From Penicillium oxalicum (taxonomy: Eukaryota > Ascomycota > Eurotiomycetes > Eurotiales > Aspergillaceae): a stretch of 64,000 bases of DNA. Location of the stretch: the NCBI RefSeq assembly GCF_001723175.1, contig NC_064654.1:3746001-3810000 (forward strand), read 5' to 3'. The notes beneath the pieces are model-generated. The model made no database searches. It was given only the letters and a program-made list of their open reading frames with translations, and was not told the origin of the DNA. This document shows positions 11,046 to 23,615 of this stretch, one piece after another. The position numbers and the translations under genes were made by a program. How positions within the stretch are numbered: position 1 is the first letter of the stretch; each line of letters opens with the position of its first letter.

Positions 11046-14000
11046 TCAATTAAGACCAAGAATCAATGGAAGGATGGCCGCGTTGCAGATTTGAATAGCA
11101 AGAGGGCCGATGGCAATCGAGGCAGTGGAATACTCGCCTGGTTTGATCTGCCAACCCCAAGGAGTGCCAAGGGCCATGAAAATCATCACTACAATCGACA
11201 TACGTCAGTCAATTCTTTTTTCAGACATGATCAATGGGCATCAAGGAAAAAGAGAGAATATCCTACCGGCAGCAAGGAATAAGCAGATGGCCCAGGTATA
11301 CTTGAACTGTTTGACCATCTTGTCAAGCCCAATGAAGAAACCCGAGGGGCCGGGTTCTTTCGCAGTAGATGCCCACTCAATATTGATACTGAAAGCGTGA
11401 CACAAGATGGCCTTGGCACAATTCAGAGAAATACCACCAAAGAAAACGACCAGGAATGGAAGCCACAAGGCGGATTTTAGGAGTGACTTCCAGAAGACCA
11501 TCTCCTTCAGCTGATGTCGAGCCATGCTGAATGCGACGGAGGCGACTCCATTGAATACAACCACCAATGAAATCCAGATTCCCCATGATCGCAAGTAGAT
11601 GTGATCGACTTCAGAATTGAACAGGCCGACAATCACGTAATTGACAACGGAAAGCATCATGCCGGAGGCAATCGCGTAATCTACAGAAATCAGCCGAGTG
11701 ATCAAATGGGGGGGGGGGTAACAAGAGTAGCCTTACAGGTGAAAATGTATGCAATGATGGTCACTTTGCTGGTCACAGGCATATTACTCCACAGGAATCG
11801 AAGGAACAATCTGGTCACTGGGCCTTTGTAAGGCCATTGATAGCTGGTGGAGAGGTTAGTGGTTTTGATGCAAAAGTGTTCAGATGCGGTCACTCACAAT
11901 GGATTGAACACTAGCTCATTACACCCATAGGCATATTTCTCCCACCGGGTTAGTTCATCATACAGAGTGAGTGAGACGCCTTCCTTGAAGCCTCCATTGT
12001 GATAAGTAGCCAGGCGCACAGTCATGCCTTGCATCTGTAAACGGAGACTTATGTCAAAGTCCTCCGATACATGCGCATCAGACCACCACTTAGTCTGGCC
12101 ATCGGCTGGATCCACGAACTGAATGCTCTGCAGAGCTTTCCACCGGAGAAAGGCATTGTGACCGACAAAAGGTGAGACGTCGCCAGAACCGACACCGTAT
12201 TTGATAGCAGTGTAGACAACATCCGTAAAATAAGTGACTTTTTTGTCGTTTTGTCAGCATTTGAACTTGATCGAATCCGCGGAGTGCGGGATTTCCAGAC
12301 TCACTTCCATTCTCAAACATGTTATGGACTACCTGCATCACACCGGACCCGTGTTGAACAATAGCGACCTCAGGGCTTTCATGCATTTCTAATGCACCAT
12401 AAAGAAGGCAATCAACCGGGACTCGAGTGTCGCAGTCAATGCTAGGTTGAGCGAGTTATTAGTGTTATCATCCTTACCGAGTGAAGAAGCACAACATACA
12501 TAAGGATTATCTCCCCAATGCGGACATTTCCCTCAGCCCCTGTAAGAGATTAGCGACTCGAGGAGGTGGTAATTGGTGACTTGAGATTTGCTCACAGGTA
12601 CGGCCTTCATCTTCGGCGAGCATATTTGAAAGGGCCTGCTGGTAGAGCCGATCATCGTCCTCGAATGTTAAATCGTCATTGGAGCATCCACGCTGCTGAC
12701 ATTCCAAATCTGCCAAACGGGCCAATTCATCTTCCACTCTGTTCGAGAAGGCTAGTCCATAATTCATGTTGCTTGCTTTCTTGAATTTTCCTTTACGCTC
12801 AAAGCCAATCTTGTTGGCAACCGCTTGAGGGCTGCTTGTGTCTTCTTCCGCCTCTGTTTCGGCGTCTCCTTCCGCTGACTTGGCTTTGCGGAACCATCCA
12901 AACCCACGCTTCTTTTTTGAAGCGGTCTTTCTGTTTGGAAGCCGCGCTGTATACCCAATCCCGTTTTCACGATAATATTGTTTCCGAGCTTCGGCCAGCT
13001 CCGGCTGAATGCATTGCATGCCGTCGTCATTGATGAAGACGGAGGCGGTTCCTCCTTGCTCCTCGTAATATTGTACGGCAGCCAAAACGCTCATCATAGT
13101 GGGGACGATCACACTGCAATTCATTAGCAATTTTATTGAAGGGAGGAACAAGATATGCGTACCCTTTCAATCCCTCCTTATAGACAGGCATTTGAACAGT
13201 GATGTGAGGTAGCTCGTAGTCACGGTGAAACCTTGGATTCGGCTTGATTGCTGTGACGGTTTAAGTATGACCGAGGAGCCGTACACGCAAGAGATAAACT
13301 GACCAGAGTGGAACTTGGAATTCTTCAAACAGAAACTTGCGGGTAAGAACAACTGGAAGGCGCTGGTGACAAGTACAATAAAGAAGAACTAGGTAGGGTT
13401 AATATATGTACCACAATCTCAACTCCACAGATGACCCACCAGCGAGAATAATGCGAGAGGCGGAATAGTCACCACCTAGATAAATCAGTACGTCTGTAGC
13501 GAGCACCTATCCAGATGGGTTGTAACTCACCAGCGCGAATCGAGTAAAGCTTCCGTCCCAGGCAAACTCATTCACCAACTGGAAGAAACGTCAGAAATGA
13601 ACAGAGGTTGTGATGCTCTTGAGCGACGAGACGTGCTATCAACTCACCCGAGAGACACCCAGTGACTGCGTCAAAATCACCAACATGATAGCCAGACTGA
13701 TCTTCACGGCGTGAATTCGATGAGCTGGTCTTGGTGGGAGATTGCCTTCCAGATCCACAGGAGTATCATCTTCTACTGTGCCCTCTTCAAGCGCCACAGC
13801 TTTGCTGTAAACTTCATGTTTTTCATCGAGGGCTCCACGCACTGGAAAACTATCGATTTTTGCCTTGATGGATATCTGCGTTGATGGCGCGACATCAGCG
13901 TCCACGTCAAAGGGCGACGATCGCCCAGAGGCGCGTGGTGTCGTTGCAGTTGAAATCCGAGGGCTCTAGATGATTGTAAGACAATGAGAAACCACATACA

Positions 14001-14820
14001 AAGTGAAGCGCACACATATTCCACCTACCTTTTTACCAAGTTGCCGCTCAACGTCATGCGCAACGTGAAGAATCGTACCCGCATTGTGTGACCAGATGAG
14101 CACGAGTTTTTCTTGTACCACAATACACGCTCGCGCAAAATGGACCAAGTTCGAGCTCACGTCGTTGAGACTGTGAACAACCGGAATACGAGCACTTGTG
14201 CTTTCCACGACTAGGCTTTTCTGGCCGGGCAGGATTGAATCAATCAACATGGATGTAAATCGAGACGACATAGCCATGGCGGCAGTCTCTCCCAGCCGGG
14301 TAATAGCATCAATTAACGACGGGTTGACATTGTACGGAAAGAAGGTGTATTCGTTGTCAGCTCGGCGTAGAGAAATGCAAGTCGACGACCAGCTGTTCCG
14401 ACCGTCTTCCACATCAACCTCATCAAACCAGCCGAGTAAGGTGGCTCGTCTGGCAAGATATCTTGTTGTCTAGTGATCATGTTAGGCGATAACTCAGAGG
14501 AAATCCCTTTGTGATCTCACACAATCGGCACTTACTGAGCTCGGGTCTTCTCCTTCGCCAGACTCCGAAATGGACGGAGATGTGAAAGAATGAGCGATGG
14601 AAGGGTTACTGCGACGAGAGCGAGAGTTTCGTCCTGGTTGGACGCTTGGTGAGAGGACTCGACCGATCTCAGCTCTATCGAGATGAGGTGTAGATGATCT
14701 CGAGGGCAATGAGACAAGATCCTGAACATCCTCCTGATATCTTTGAGAACCGTAAGGTTCATCTGCATTGCGCGGCCACTCTTCCATTGGGTCATGCCCA
14801 CCTGGATATTTTTGCTCCAT
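11046..14820 (-). CDS. Membrane glycosyltransferase family 2 (ZtGT2-like)
   Basis: Fourteen exons, 5' to 3': 14536-14820, 14029-14469, 13648-13965, 13531-13578, 13440-13475, 13304-13388, 13163-13250, 12596-13113, 12500-12539, 12305-12441, 11898-12237, 11737-11843, 11267-11680, 11046-11188. They total exactly 3000 nt, 999 aa. The N-terminal 350 residues are Ser/acid-rich and cytosolic. A membrane segment (ISLAIMLVILTQSLGV) and a hydrophobic hairpin precede the GT2 catalytic domain: PHITVQMPVYKEGL, the FINDDG pocket, DCDTRVP (DxD), EDFD, and RWEKYAYG in place of QxxRW. Several C-terminal membrane helices follow. A Lys/Glu-rich insertion (KKKRGFGWFRKAKS...) interrupts the catalytic domain. Relatives in Zymoseptoria and Fusarium are needed for hyphal growth on solid surfaces; the polymer they make is unknown to me. 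A G run (about 11708-11718) lies in an intron. Confidence 0.88.
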
Positions 14821-17289
14821 AACAACGACTCAATTGAAGGAATGATTGTTCAAATGGAGGAAACTGCGAAGGATAAAGCTGGTTTTATCGAGGGCTTCGT
14901 CGCTTTGCTGTCGATGCGAGTTGCCGCAGAGGAAGATCAGCAAAACTGCCTTGCTTTTCTGCCCGATGTTTCAGGGACTGTAGCAAACTCAGTTCATTGA
15001 ACTGGATAAGAAGCCATTATGGGGACCAACCAAAGCGGACCAAATAAATAAAGCCGGGGGCAGAAGCAGCCGAGCACGGCTATCGCTGGCGCGAACCCCT
15101 AAGAGACCAATGAGATAAACGAGCGAAATGGAGCCAATACTAGAGAAAGAATCCCGATAGTCAAGAATGAGCGACGAGTCGACACTATATTCGGTTGTTG
15201 ACACTGGTGATCCGGACCGAGGTGGATACGCGGGCATACATTTCAGCTGGTAACTGTAGCGGCACGGAATTCTCGTTGTCCCACGGTGTTATCGACTTGT
15301 CCAGTCCGTCCTGCATAGGTCCAGTCCTTGGCCATTAAAATCAGTAGACTGCACGGAGCGGGTTGATTTACGCCGGCAATTATTGTGATCAGCTCTGAGT
15401 CTCTACCCAGAGTTCACTGACTCCTCTGGATCGCACCCCGGCTTCACCCCAGTGTCTCCGGTGTGTGGTGGTGTAGCTGGGCTCGCAAGCGTGACGCACA
15501 AGGTCTCGGAGGCGCCGAAACTTCCAGTAGAGTCGATTGATCATGACTCTGAGTTGAATTTCAGCCATTCAATTATTTGCGCTTCGATTCAGTCCCTCAT
15601 CCAAGGCAACTTTTGGCGACGGTGTTCGAGGGTACGTTGCTGTTGTCCATGCCTAAAGAGGATCGATATGAGAAGCTAGAACCTATTCGTGACGGGTCTG
15701 TCTTTCTCCATTGGCACAAACGTGGCCATGTCCATGCAACCATTTAGGCACGGCTGGAATGTACGAGGTGGATAGGGGGACAAAGTCCAAGAGTCCACCG
15801 GGCTGAAAGGCTCGAGCATCCGCGAGGTGCATCCCCGTGGGTCGTCTGATTGGCGAAGAGCATGCTGTCAATCGTGCAGCAACTGCAGTGCATGGACCTC
15901 TTGTTCGCTTGGGTTGACCGGGCTCTTTTCCTCCTCCTCCTCCTCCTCCTCTTCTTCTATCGGGAGTGTTGGCCGTATCTCTCTGATCCTCAGAAGCCAT
16001 AGTTAGGTTCAACCTTAAGCTGGTCCCCACAAATGGAATCTGATCAATGGATCCTTAGAAAGAGTTATCTGGTTGTGGTCCGGAGTGGCCCGAGGGGCAA
16101 TCATACCCGTCCCGACCTGGCAAGCTTGCCCGATTGGCTGAGGTGGCGCACGGATGAATGGACCACCCAGTAGTCCGCTGCAGGTTGGCTTGGGGGCTCC
16201 CAATTCAGCCTATGGAGCTGTTCATCCTTAGGTTAATTGATTACGACCGGCTTGGCCAGACGTTGTGTTGACCAACGAATCGGACGTGGCCCCACCACCG
16301 ATAAGCTTGGGTGGAACAGCATATACCTACCTTAAGTCCTCCAGTATATCTTATCTGACGATTTCCCGGGATATGTCGGCTACACAAAGATAGTCTTGTT
16401 GAAGAGTTTGCTGGTGATAGACCGTGTCATAAATCTGAAGACAATTCAAGCAAAGCCTGGACAATCCAAGTATTGAGAACCCTTCGGGCGATGAATGTCG
16501 TATCAACGGAGGAAACAATGGCCGAAGCCGATTATAGTTGTAGATTTGGGAGGCTTCACCAGAAGGCTTGCCAGCTCAGGGCTGGTCAATAAGGCCAGAC
16601 TAGGGCCAGTTCACGGGCAGTCATGGTTCCTCAACTCTCTACTTGGGGCCAGGCCCTTCTGTCGGCAGTGGGAGTGGATACATTTGAAGCTTCATTGGTA
16701 GGCGGGTCTTCACGGAACTATGTTAGGTAGCCGGTTGAACGGATCCTTGGAGATCAGACCTCGATGGGGAGGTTCTGAGCCCAAACAATGTCTTAAAGTA
16801 TCGTGATTGACATTTTGCCAAGAAAGCAGTTCCTTCTCTTCTACAGCCAACCGCTTGGATCATAGGAGAGGGGAATAGGGTCGCTGACTATAACGAAATG
16901 AATCCACATTTCATTTAGAGACGTCTGAATGTCGGCTAGAGTGTATCTCTCCCCCTCAATTTTTTTTTCACTCCAAATGTTGTACTGTATTTGTCGAGAA
17001 CGCCATCCATACCGGCGCTTCCGACATGCTCGACAGGGGGAAGACTGGGTGGTACCACTGGTGAGCGTCGGTGGTGGCCTAGTCTAGACTACTTTTGGTG
17101 TCGAGCCCTGCAAGTCTTTCACATTTGGTGCTAGCGGGAGGAAAGCTCAGGGTAAGATGGACTGAATACACCTGGACACCGCAACTAATGATTCATATGC
17201 AACTATGAGTCCCGGAACAAAAACCGAACCACTTAAGCCAATCGAAACAGCCAATATGCCACTCTACCACATACCATGACCGGCTGGAC
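14821..17289. other. Gene-free spacer, about 2.5 kb
   Basis: 5' flank of GT2 and 3' flank of the GH16 gene, both on the - strand. A CTC/CTT microsatellite lies at about 15929-15958. ORFs of up to 115 codons here are low-complexity (poly-Gly from the microsatellite) or lack any motif. No gene supported. Confidence 0.55.
15929..15958. repeat. CTC/CTT trinucleotide microsatellite
   Basis: About eight CTC units running into CTT. It is responsible for a spurious Gly-rich - strand ORF. Confidence 0.85.
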
Positions 17290-19148
17290 TCATCCACAGC
17301 GCCCCAATTGCCACATCTTGACCGATTTGACAGTCATGCCACGCTCTTCAGGGGTTCCCCATGATGGTAGCCATGCACTCTGCGCAAGGTAGAATTCTTT
17401 CATCGCACTGGAGCTGGCATCTACCCAGGGCTTTTCTCCTAGTTCATCACTGATGATAATTCACCCAATAAGCACTAGACAGGTTAATGGGGGAAAATGA
17501 TCAACTCACGGGAAGTAGTTGTTTGTGCCGCCAACAGCAACATTTAGGATGAGGTAAAATTCCTGGTCGAAGGGGGTGTTCTTGCGATCGCTTCCACTCC
17601 ATGGATTACTGGGCACCGTTTTGTTGACCGTACTACCAGCAAAGCCACCATAGGTCCACATGTCCTTGTTCTTTGTAAAGTCAAAGTAAAGTACTTGCTG
17701 GGATGCCAAGAATCGTCAATAATGGTTATTTTCTCTACCCATTTTTGGAAGGAGGAGTACTGGGGGTTCAAGTCAAGATATGAGAGGTAAACATACCCGA
17801 AGACGGCCATCCAACCAGGTGAAGAGATAGTCCTCTGTCCATTCCAGACCATAAGTGTGATAGCCTTCACTGTACTTGGTTCTCTGAGCGCCCCAGTCGG
17901 AAGTACTTTTCAAGTAAGCGTCATTGAGATAGGTTGTCCCCCAATGCAGCGTGGAAGTCACAATGTTATTCCCGAGGGAGTATGTCTCCGCATCATTGCC
18001 TCGCGACTCCACGATGTCAATCTCTCCACTCTTTGGCCATTCCCCGTAAACCGAGTCTTCGGGCATCATCCTGGAATGGAGATTAGAGTCAGCCACCTCT
18101 CGCACCACTGGGATGAAGTAAAGATGATGAAACATTGAGGTGTCGCTCACCAGATAGCGGGCCACAGCCAGTCTCCCTTTGCCAGTTTAGCAACCACTTC
18201 GACTCGACCATACTTGATGGTTTTCTTGCCCTTGGTAGTAAGCCGAGCAGACCGAACGGGAGGGAGAATTTGTCCAGACGTCGTATTGCTGTATACCTCA
18301 CACGGACTCCAGTCGGCTAGCGTCGATGTTCGCTGCACGCTATAGGTGCAGGTCCCATCGGCAGTGAGATTTAACCAGGTATTGTTCAGAAGTTGCGCTT
18401 CCGTGTAATGAGTATCTTCAAGGGTGAGGGTGGGGACAATGTGAAGACCTTCAGCGTCAACATAGGAATTTCTCGGATCAGTCGTTGTCCAGTCGAACGA
18501 GCCCGTTCTTGGAGCCAAGAGCGTCAGTGCCAGTTCCACCATTATAGTTGAGTCTGGAACAATCTTACCCGAAGCCATTCAATTGCACCTCGTGACTCCA
18601 AACTTTGCTGTCCAACGTCGCAAAATCTTCGTCAAGAACCATACACCACTTGAAATTTCAGAGAACGATTAGCGCGCATTCATCCTGAGGCAGGTCTCGT
18701 GTGTAGGCATGGTCATCTCACCTCGTGCTTGGGAACCTCCGCGTACGCCGACCAGCAGATATAGCCCGAAATAGCTTCACTGAGATCTTAGTCCCTTGAC
18801 TTCATACTGGGCTTGAGAAGAGCGCGTACCAAACGCTATTCCCACACAAGTGTAGAATATGATACTGTCCCAGTTTATCTGCCTCTTCCTGTCATGAAGC
18901 CATGGTTTTTCAAATTCTCCGATCAGTCGTGAGCTTTTGAATCGTCGTCGTGGGCGGCTAATGGTTGTGGTTGCTGCATCCAAAGTCAGACCGGCCGATA
19001 GAGTAGATCTCCAACCCACCCCAACTAGATTTTTACCTGTTGTTCCATCTGTAAAAGCGGAATTCAGTCTTCTTGAGCGAATAGATTCCGCTGGTGTTGC
19101 AATAAGTGGTGTTGCGAAGGGGGGTTGTGAGGCACTCAAGTGCTCCAT
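17290..19148 (-). CDS. Type II membrane GH16 beta-glucanase/transglycosylase (KRE6/SKN1-like)
   Basis: Exons 5' to 3': 18830-19148, 18722-18774, 18569-18648, 18151-18507, 17797-18070, 17510-17697, 17290-17449, giving 476 aa. A cytosolic N-terminus with FKSSRLIGEFEKPWL is followed by one membrane helix (WDSIIFYTCVGIAF...) and a lumenal GH16 domain. The catalytic motif is GEIDIVESRGND (nucleophile and acid/base Glu around the Asp), with LTTKGKK, GDWLWPAIWMMP and LNVAVGGTNN, as in fungal GH16 proteins linked to beta-glucan synthesis. The acceptor of the intron before SGYICW is uncertain: AAG at 18775 keeps the frame, whereas CAG at 18780 does not. A further 63-nt GT...AG segment inside exon 1 could be spliced without changing frame, giving 455 aa. 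Expected place is the Golgi, plasma membrane or wall. Confidence 0.88.
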
Positions 19149-20866
19149 GATGAATTCCTCGCCGGTGTACAGCGATTAGTGTTGGATGTCTTGCAATTGA
19201 AAGAGAAGATAGATATGACAAAAAGGAAGAAGGGTCAAGTATCAATTTAGGGGTTCGAAGCCAATTCAAAAGTCTCCTTTATTTGGTTATAGGAACGATC
19301 GTATGCATAACATTGGATCCAGGCGCTGTTCGTGGCCATATCTGAGCCGAGATAAGCAGCGTGCTCATTCGAGTGGTATTCTATCATCTCCTCCATCAGA
19401 AAGTCCTCAGGAGAAACACAAGGCCATAAAGAGGACGCAAGACAGGAACATGGGTCTGCAAGTTCGAGTCAAAATAAGCGAACAAACTAAAACACCCGAT
19501 TCTGAGAGGGATCGAAACAAGCTCTGCGTCTGGTAACAAGTGAATGGATAGAAAAGCCGACCCCATTGATTGGACAGCCTAGTTCAGATTGGCAAAGGAG
19601 GGAAAGCTCAGCTATGGGGAATTCGCCGGGGATTGTTATCAGGTCTAGAGTTAATGTGGTGAATGGTTCCATTGCCTGAGTCTCAGGCTACATACCACTA
19701 GTATCACGTTATGGGCGGGGTGCGCCATTTTAGTGGCCAAGCCACTCGATATCTAGGCCCTGAACAAAGTACTTTCCAAATCTGCCAAAGCAGCCTAGCA
19801 CTAGCATGATAGCCCAGTGCTGACACATACTGCGCGTGGGAAAAGAAAATGGAGAAAAACATCATGTGTATGCTTTTTGGGGTTGATTTCTGCGACTAGT
19901 GATCGGACCTTATCGCCCCTCCCAGCCTAACGAAGCAAGGCGGGCGAGCTTGCAGCATTTGTCTGTATTTTATTCAGAAAATAGGGATTTTTGGGCATCG
20001 CATTTTGGGCGCTAAGCCCTTGATCTAATTGTACGGTGTTTGGATCCATATTGTTGCCAGAGACACTCACTTTGCTCTTAACGCACCGATTAGGTTCTTT
20101 AGTATGTCGACCTATCAATGGCCATACACGAGCTCACACGGTAATCAAGCCTAACATTAGGTTTGAAGGGCTCAAATAATGGCAAATTATGGCGACCAAA
20201 GACTGGGATCCATGTATAGCAGTGTTCATTCAGCCACAGCAAGAAGAGCTGAGTAGCTGAAAAAAGTTCACAGGCGCTCTTCTGTACGAAACCCATGGAT
20301 TGGGTACCCACTATTTACAATCTTTTGCTACCAGAGTCGAGGCCCGTGGAGTGTGGTGGCTTAGAAAATGTGTAGCGTAGCTCGCTAAGTGATTTGTCTT
20401 ATAGGCTCAAGTCACTTGGACTGACTTTTCCCTGAGAGTCGGGGATGTCCGTGGAATGTCAGTACAAGCAGGGCTAACCTGTGGTTTCAGTGCTTATTCC
20501 CAGCGGTCAAGGTTTTGTGAGGAGAGCTCCGTATGAAATGAGGCGTTTTCTTTGATATCCGGCTTCGTGATCGATGGGTCATGCTCAGCTCAGGTTCTCA
20601 TGTGACTGTAGAAGACTTTCGAATCAACCGTCGTATGGGATGTGAGCACCAATATTTGGATCTCCTCGATGGCCATCCCGGCCGAAAGAGCATAGGCCGT
20701 GGCTGACTGAAACGAAGCTGGGAGCAAAGACCATTTAATATAAAGCCGCCGAAATGGCATGAACCCCACCAATTTCTCTTGCCACTGTCAAGTCTCCCTT
20801 CTCGTTGATACACGCTAGGTCGCTTACACTGCATCATCCTGCATCCCAGTCGCCGCAGATCTCAAA
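19149..20866. other. Spacer between divergent GH16 and WSC genes
   Basis: Shared upstream region. A TATAAAG box at 20739-20745 lies about 128 bp before the WSC-protein ATG. No coding sequence supported. Confidence 0.55.
20739..20745 (+). promoter_or_regulatory. TATA box of the hevein/WSC gene
   Basis: TATAAAG about 128 bp upstream of the ATG at 20867. It fits a core promoter with a leader of roughly 90 nt. Confidence 0.45.
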
Positions 20867-21739
20867 ATGTTCTCTGGTTGTATACTCCTCGCTGGCCTAG
20901 CCCTTGTCTCGGCTACTCCCATGGGGTTTGATGTATGTTCATGATCCATCCCGACACGTACTCCGCCCGTAGACTTACCATTTTGATAGCAAGCTCTTGC
21001 TCCGAGAACTTTGGTATCAACCAATGGTGTTTGCGGTGCCTACAATGGCACTGCTACTTGTGCGGGTAGTTCTTTCGGAAATTGCTGCTCCCAGTTTGGT
21101 TGGTGTGGCAGCGATACTGCGCACTGTGGCAGTGGCTGTCAGTCCAACTATGGCAATTGCGGAGTTTCCACCACTTTGTCGTGGAAAAGTCTGGGTTGTT
21201 ACTCCGACAGCACCTCGGCCCGCGCGCTTAGCACTGCCGTGCAGAACCCTGGCGGTACAGTCGAGACGTGTCAGTCTTTGTGTGAGAGTGGAGGATTCAC
21301 GTTTGCCGGCATGGAGTTTGGTACGCAGTGCTTCTGTGGCACTGCGATACTAAATGACGCCGCAGTGATTGACTCATCTGCTTGCAACACCCCTTGCCCA
21401 CAAAACCCCGCCGAAATCTGCGGCGGATCCAACGCATTGAGCATGTATGCTGTCGTTCCTGTTTGGCAAAGTGTTGGCTGTTATTCTGACACGACCCTCA
21501 AACGAACTCTTGCTCAATCATTTAATGTCGCCGGTAACACTGTTGAGATGTGTCAATCTGTTTGTCAGCAGAATGGCTTCATTTACGCAGGTATGGAGTA
21601 CGGAACGCAGTGCTTCTGTGGAAACAGCATTGATAATGGTGCATCCCTGACGTCTGCTTGCGGAACTGCGTGTCCTGGAAACTCGGCGGAAATTTGCGGG
21701 GGTGCAAATGCGCTCAGCATGTACTACCTTTTCCATTAG
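20867..21739 (+). CDS. Secreted hevein-like (CBM18) plus double WSC domain protein
   Basis: Exons 20867-20932 and 20990-21739, 271 aa. Signal peptide MFSGCILLAGLALVSA is followed by one chitin-binding type 1 module (about 35-75; NGVCGAYNGTATC, GNCCSQFGWCGS, HCGSGCQ). Two WSC domains follow (about 80-170 and 178-271), each starting W.S.GCYSD and containing F.YAGMEYGTQCFCG and CPGNSAEICGG-type ends. The two WSC copies are clearly duplicates of one another. CBM18 binds chitin and WSC is a Cys-rich carbohydrate-binding fold, so this is a secreted wall-binding protein. It has no catalytic domain, no Ser/Thr-rich stalk, and no membrane helix of the WSC stress-sensor type. Confidence 0.9.
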
Positions 21740-22047
21740 TTCAGGCCGAATGGGCTTAGACCGACGTTGAGTGATTTCTGTCTTCCTGAATGACCGAGAG
21801 CATTCCTTATGTTCGTGATTCACTCGCACGATTATTTGATATAGTAATTCATTTAACCCCCTCCCCCCCCACTGAAACACTGCCTTTTACTTATTTCGAT
21901 TTAACGACCCAGCAAGCTTAGGATAAAAAAACTAGATAATTGTTGGCTGCTGGCTTCAACCTATCCCTTTCAACTAATCTTGGCAGGAGAAAGATTATCT
22001 CGCGGGTCCTTGAGCTCTCGTTGAAACGTAGATTGCAAAACTGTAAA
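21740..22047. other. Short convergent spacer
   Basis: 3' flanks of the WSC gene and the unknown gene. It contains a C run (about 21859-21870). Nothing else seen. Confidence 0.6.
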
Positions 22048-23615
22048 TTAGGGCTTGACAAACACTTTACGGGTGGCAAAGCCCTCCTCATCACGAGCAT
22101 ACCAGTACAAGGAGCCCAGGCCATCTCGGTCACTGGCCCAGAAATCGACAATACAATCCGCAATGAGTTCCTCCCAAGGAATCTTCATACCAAGAGCCTT
22201 GGCCATCATCTCGCAGCGGACAATAGTCAACCAACAGTAAGTGAGGTACTTCTCCAATTCTTCGCGATTATAGGCATGGAAAGGACCGTGGGGCTCGCTC
22301 AATCGTCCTCTTCGTTCATAATTGGCGAGGTCCATAATTTTGAGGATCAGCTCCGCCGGCAGGCCTTTCTTGAATAAATAGCTTTGAACAAGAGTGATGC
22401 TAGAAGAACCCGGCTGGTAGCCCATGTAAGCCTTGTTTTCCAAGGTGAGGAACTCATTTATGGGGACCTTCCCATAATGGTTTGGCTGCGGGAATGAAAT
22501 CATGTCCCCACAATAACGCGTCGACGGTGTTTCCCATCGAAGCCAATGAGCCCGTCTAATGCGAGGGTGATGGAACTGGCTTTGAAATTGATTGTCGCCG
22601 ATTCCAAAAAACAGTCGATGAGGATACGTGCTCACTTCTGAGAGTTGCCCCGTGCCCGTACATGTTCGCAAGGTGTACTGATAGAATCTGCTGTGACGAT
22701 AATCTTTGCTCTCGCTTGCACCAGACATGCTATCCCAGAGTTCAGGGAGTACGTCAATAGTGTTAAGACAAATGTACGCTCGGAGAGCTTTGATACACAC
22801 TTGGTCCCACCCCAAGACGGGAATCTGCTTTTGTCAGTGACCTTGACTTATCACCACTTGGGATGACTATTCCTGTGAACAAAACATCCGACATACTTAG
22901 AGGAGGGGAAAGCCTCTTCCAGAGGACCACACGAAGCCAAGGGCTGTTCTATTCGAAGCGAGGTTTTCAGGAGAATAGTGTGGCGTCGGTTGGTTTTGAT
23001 ACAAGGGATTACTAAGAGTTTGCGCTGCCAACTCACCTCGCATTGACATTCAGCATCTTGCCACCACTGCGCAAGCTCCACATCCGGTAGAGCACAGACA
23101 CGGAGGAGAGTATCCATTTCGCCATACAAGAGCAGAGTTTTGACGATTTCAATGTTGAAGAACGCGTCGCTATTTTTTCGAAAAAACTCGTAGCATTCCC
23201 GCGGACCATGAGGCCGAAGAAAGGCAGCAACTCTTCTTTCCTCATCAGGAATGGGAGCGCAGCGGCACACCTTTTCAACTGTAGTGTTGCAGACGCCGCT
23301 TGGGCAATGCCCCTTGAACCCGTAGCCCCGCCATTTGCGTACAGTGGGAGCAATTTTCTGGGCTGTTGCCTGGCTAAGAAGAATATCGGAAGGCTCGACA
23401 GGGTCAAAAGAAGATGGATATTTCTGGCGCTCGCTGACAGAATGCTCCTCAATCGCCCCGACGAAGGCTTTGATAAAATATGTAAGCTGTTTACCTCGGC
23501 TCTCTGTGGCGCGAGGATGGAGGTTTGTGACTTTATCGCCTCTATGTTTGGTTGTGCCCCATGATAGATTGGAGGCCAGAATTCGCCAAGGTATGTTGTG
23601 AGACTGGTGGACCAT
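22048..23615 (-). CDS. Unrecognised fungal protein, Cys-containing, two coding blocks
   Basis: Two open blocks with good coding character: 23037-23615 and 22048-22824. The junction is uncertain. A strong GTGAGT donor at 23036 can be joined in frame to a CAG acceptor at 22825 (212-nt intron, 452 aa total), but the interval also contains open sequence and other acceptors, so a small middle exon or an inactivating change is possible. Block 1 has a Cys/His-bearing segment (GHCPSGVC, EKVCRCAPI) and ends with CQCE. Block 2 begins IPVLGWDQVCIKALRAY, contains an F-box-like helix (GLPAELILKIMDLANYERR), and ends KVFVKP. I do not recognise a family with confidence. No signal peptide or membrane helix is evident. 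Confidence 0.6.

Noticed and set aside
12507..13151. Treating the - strand 214-codon ORF as a complete separate gene
   Set aside because: It is one exon plus read-through introns of the GT2 gene. Splicing at 13114-13162 and 12540-12595 links it to flanking exons, and the total is exactly 3000 nt.
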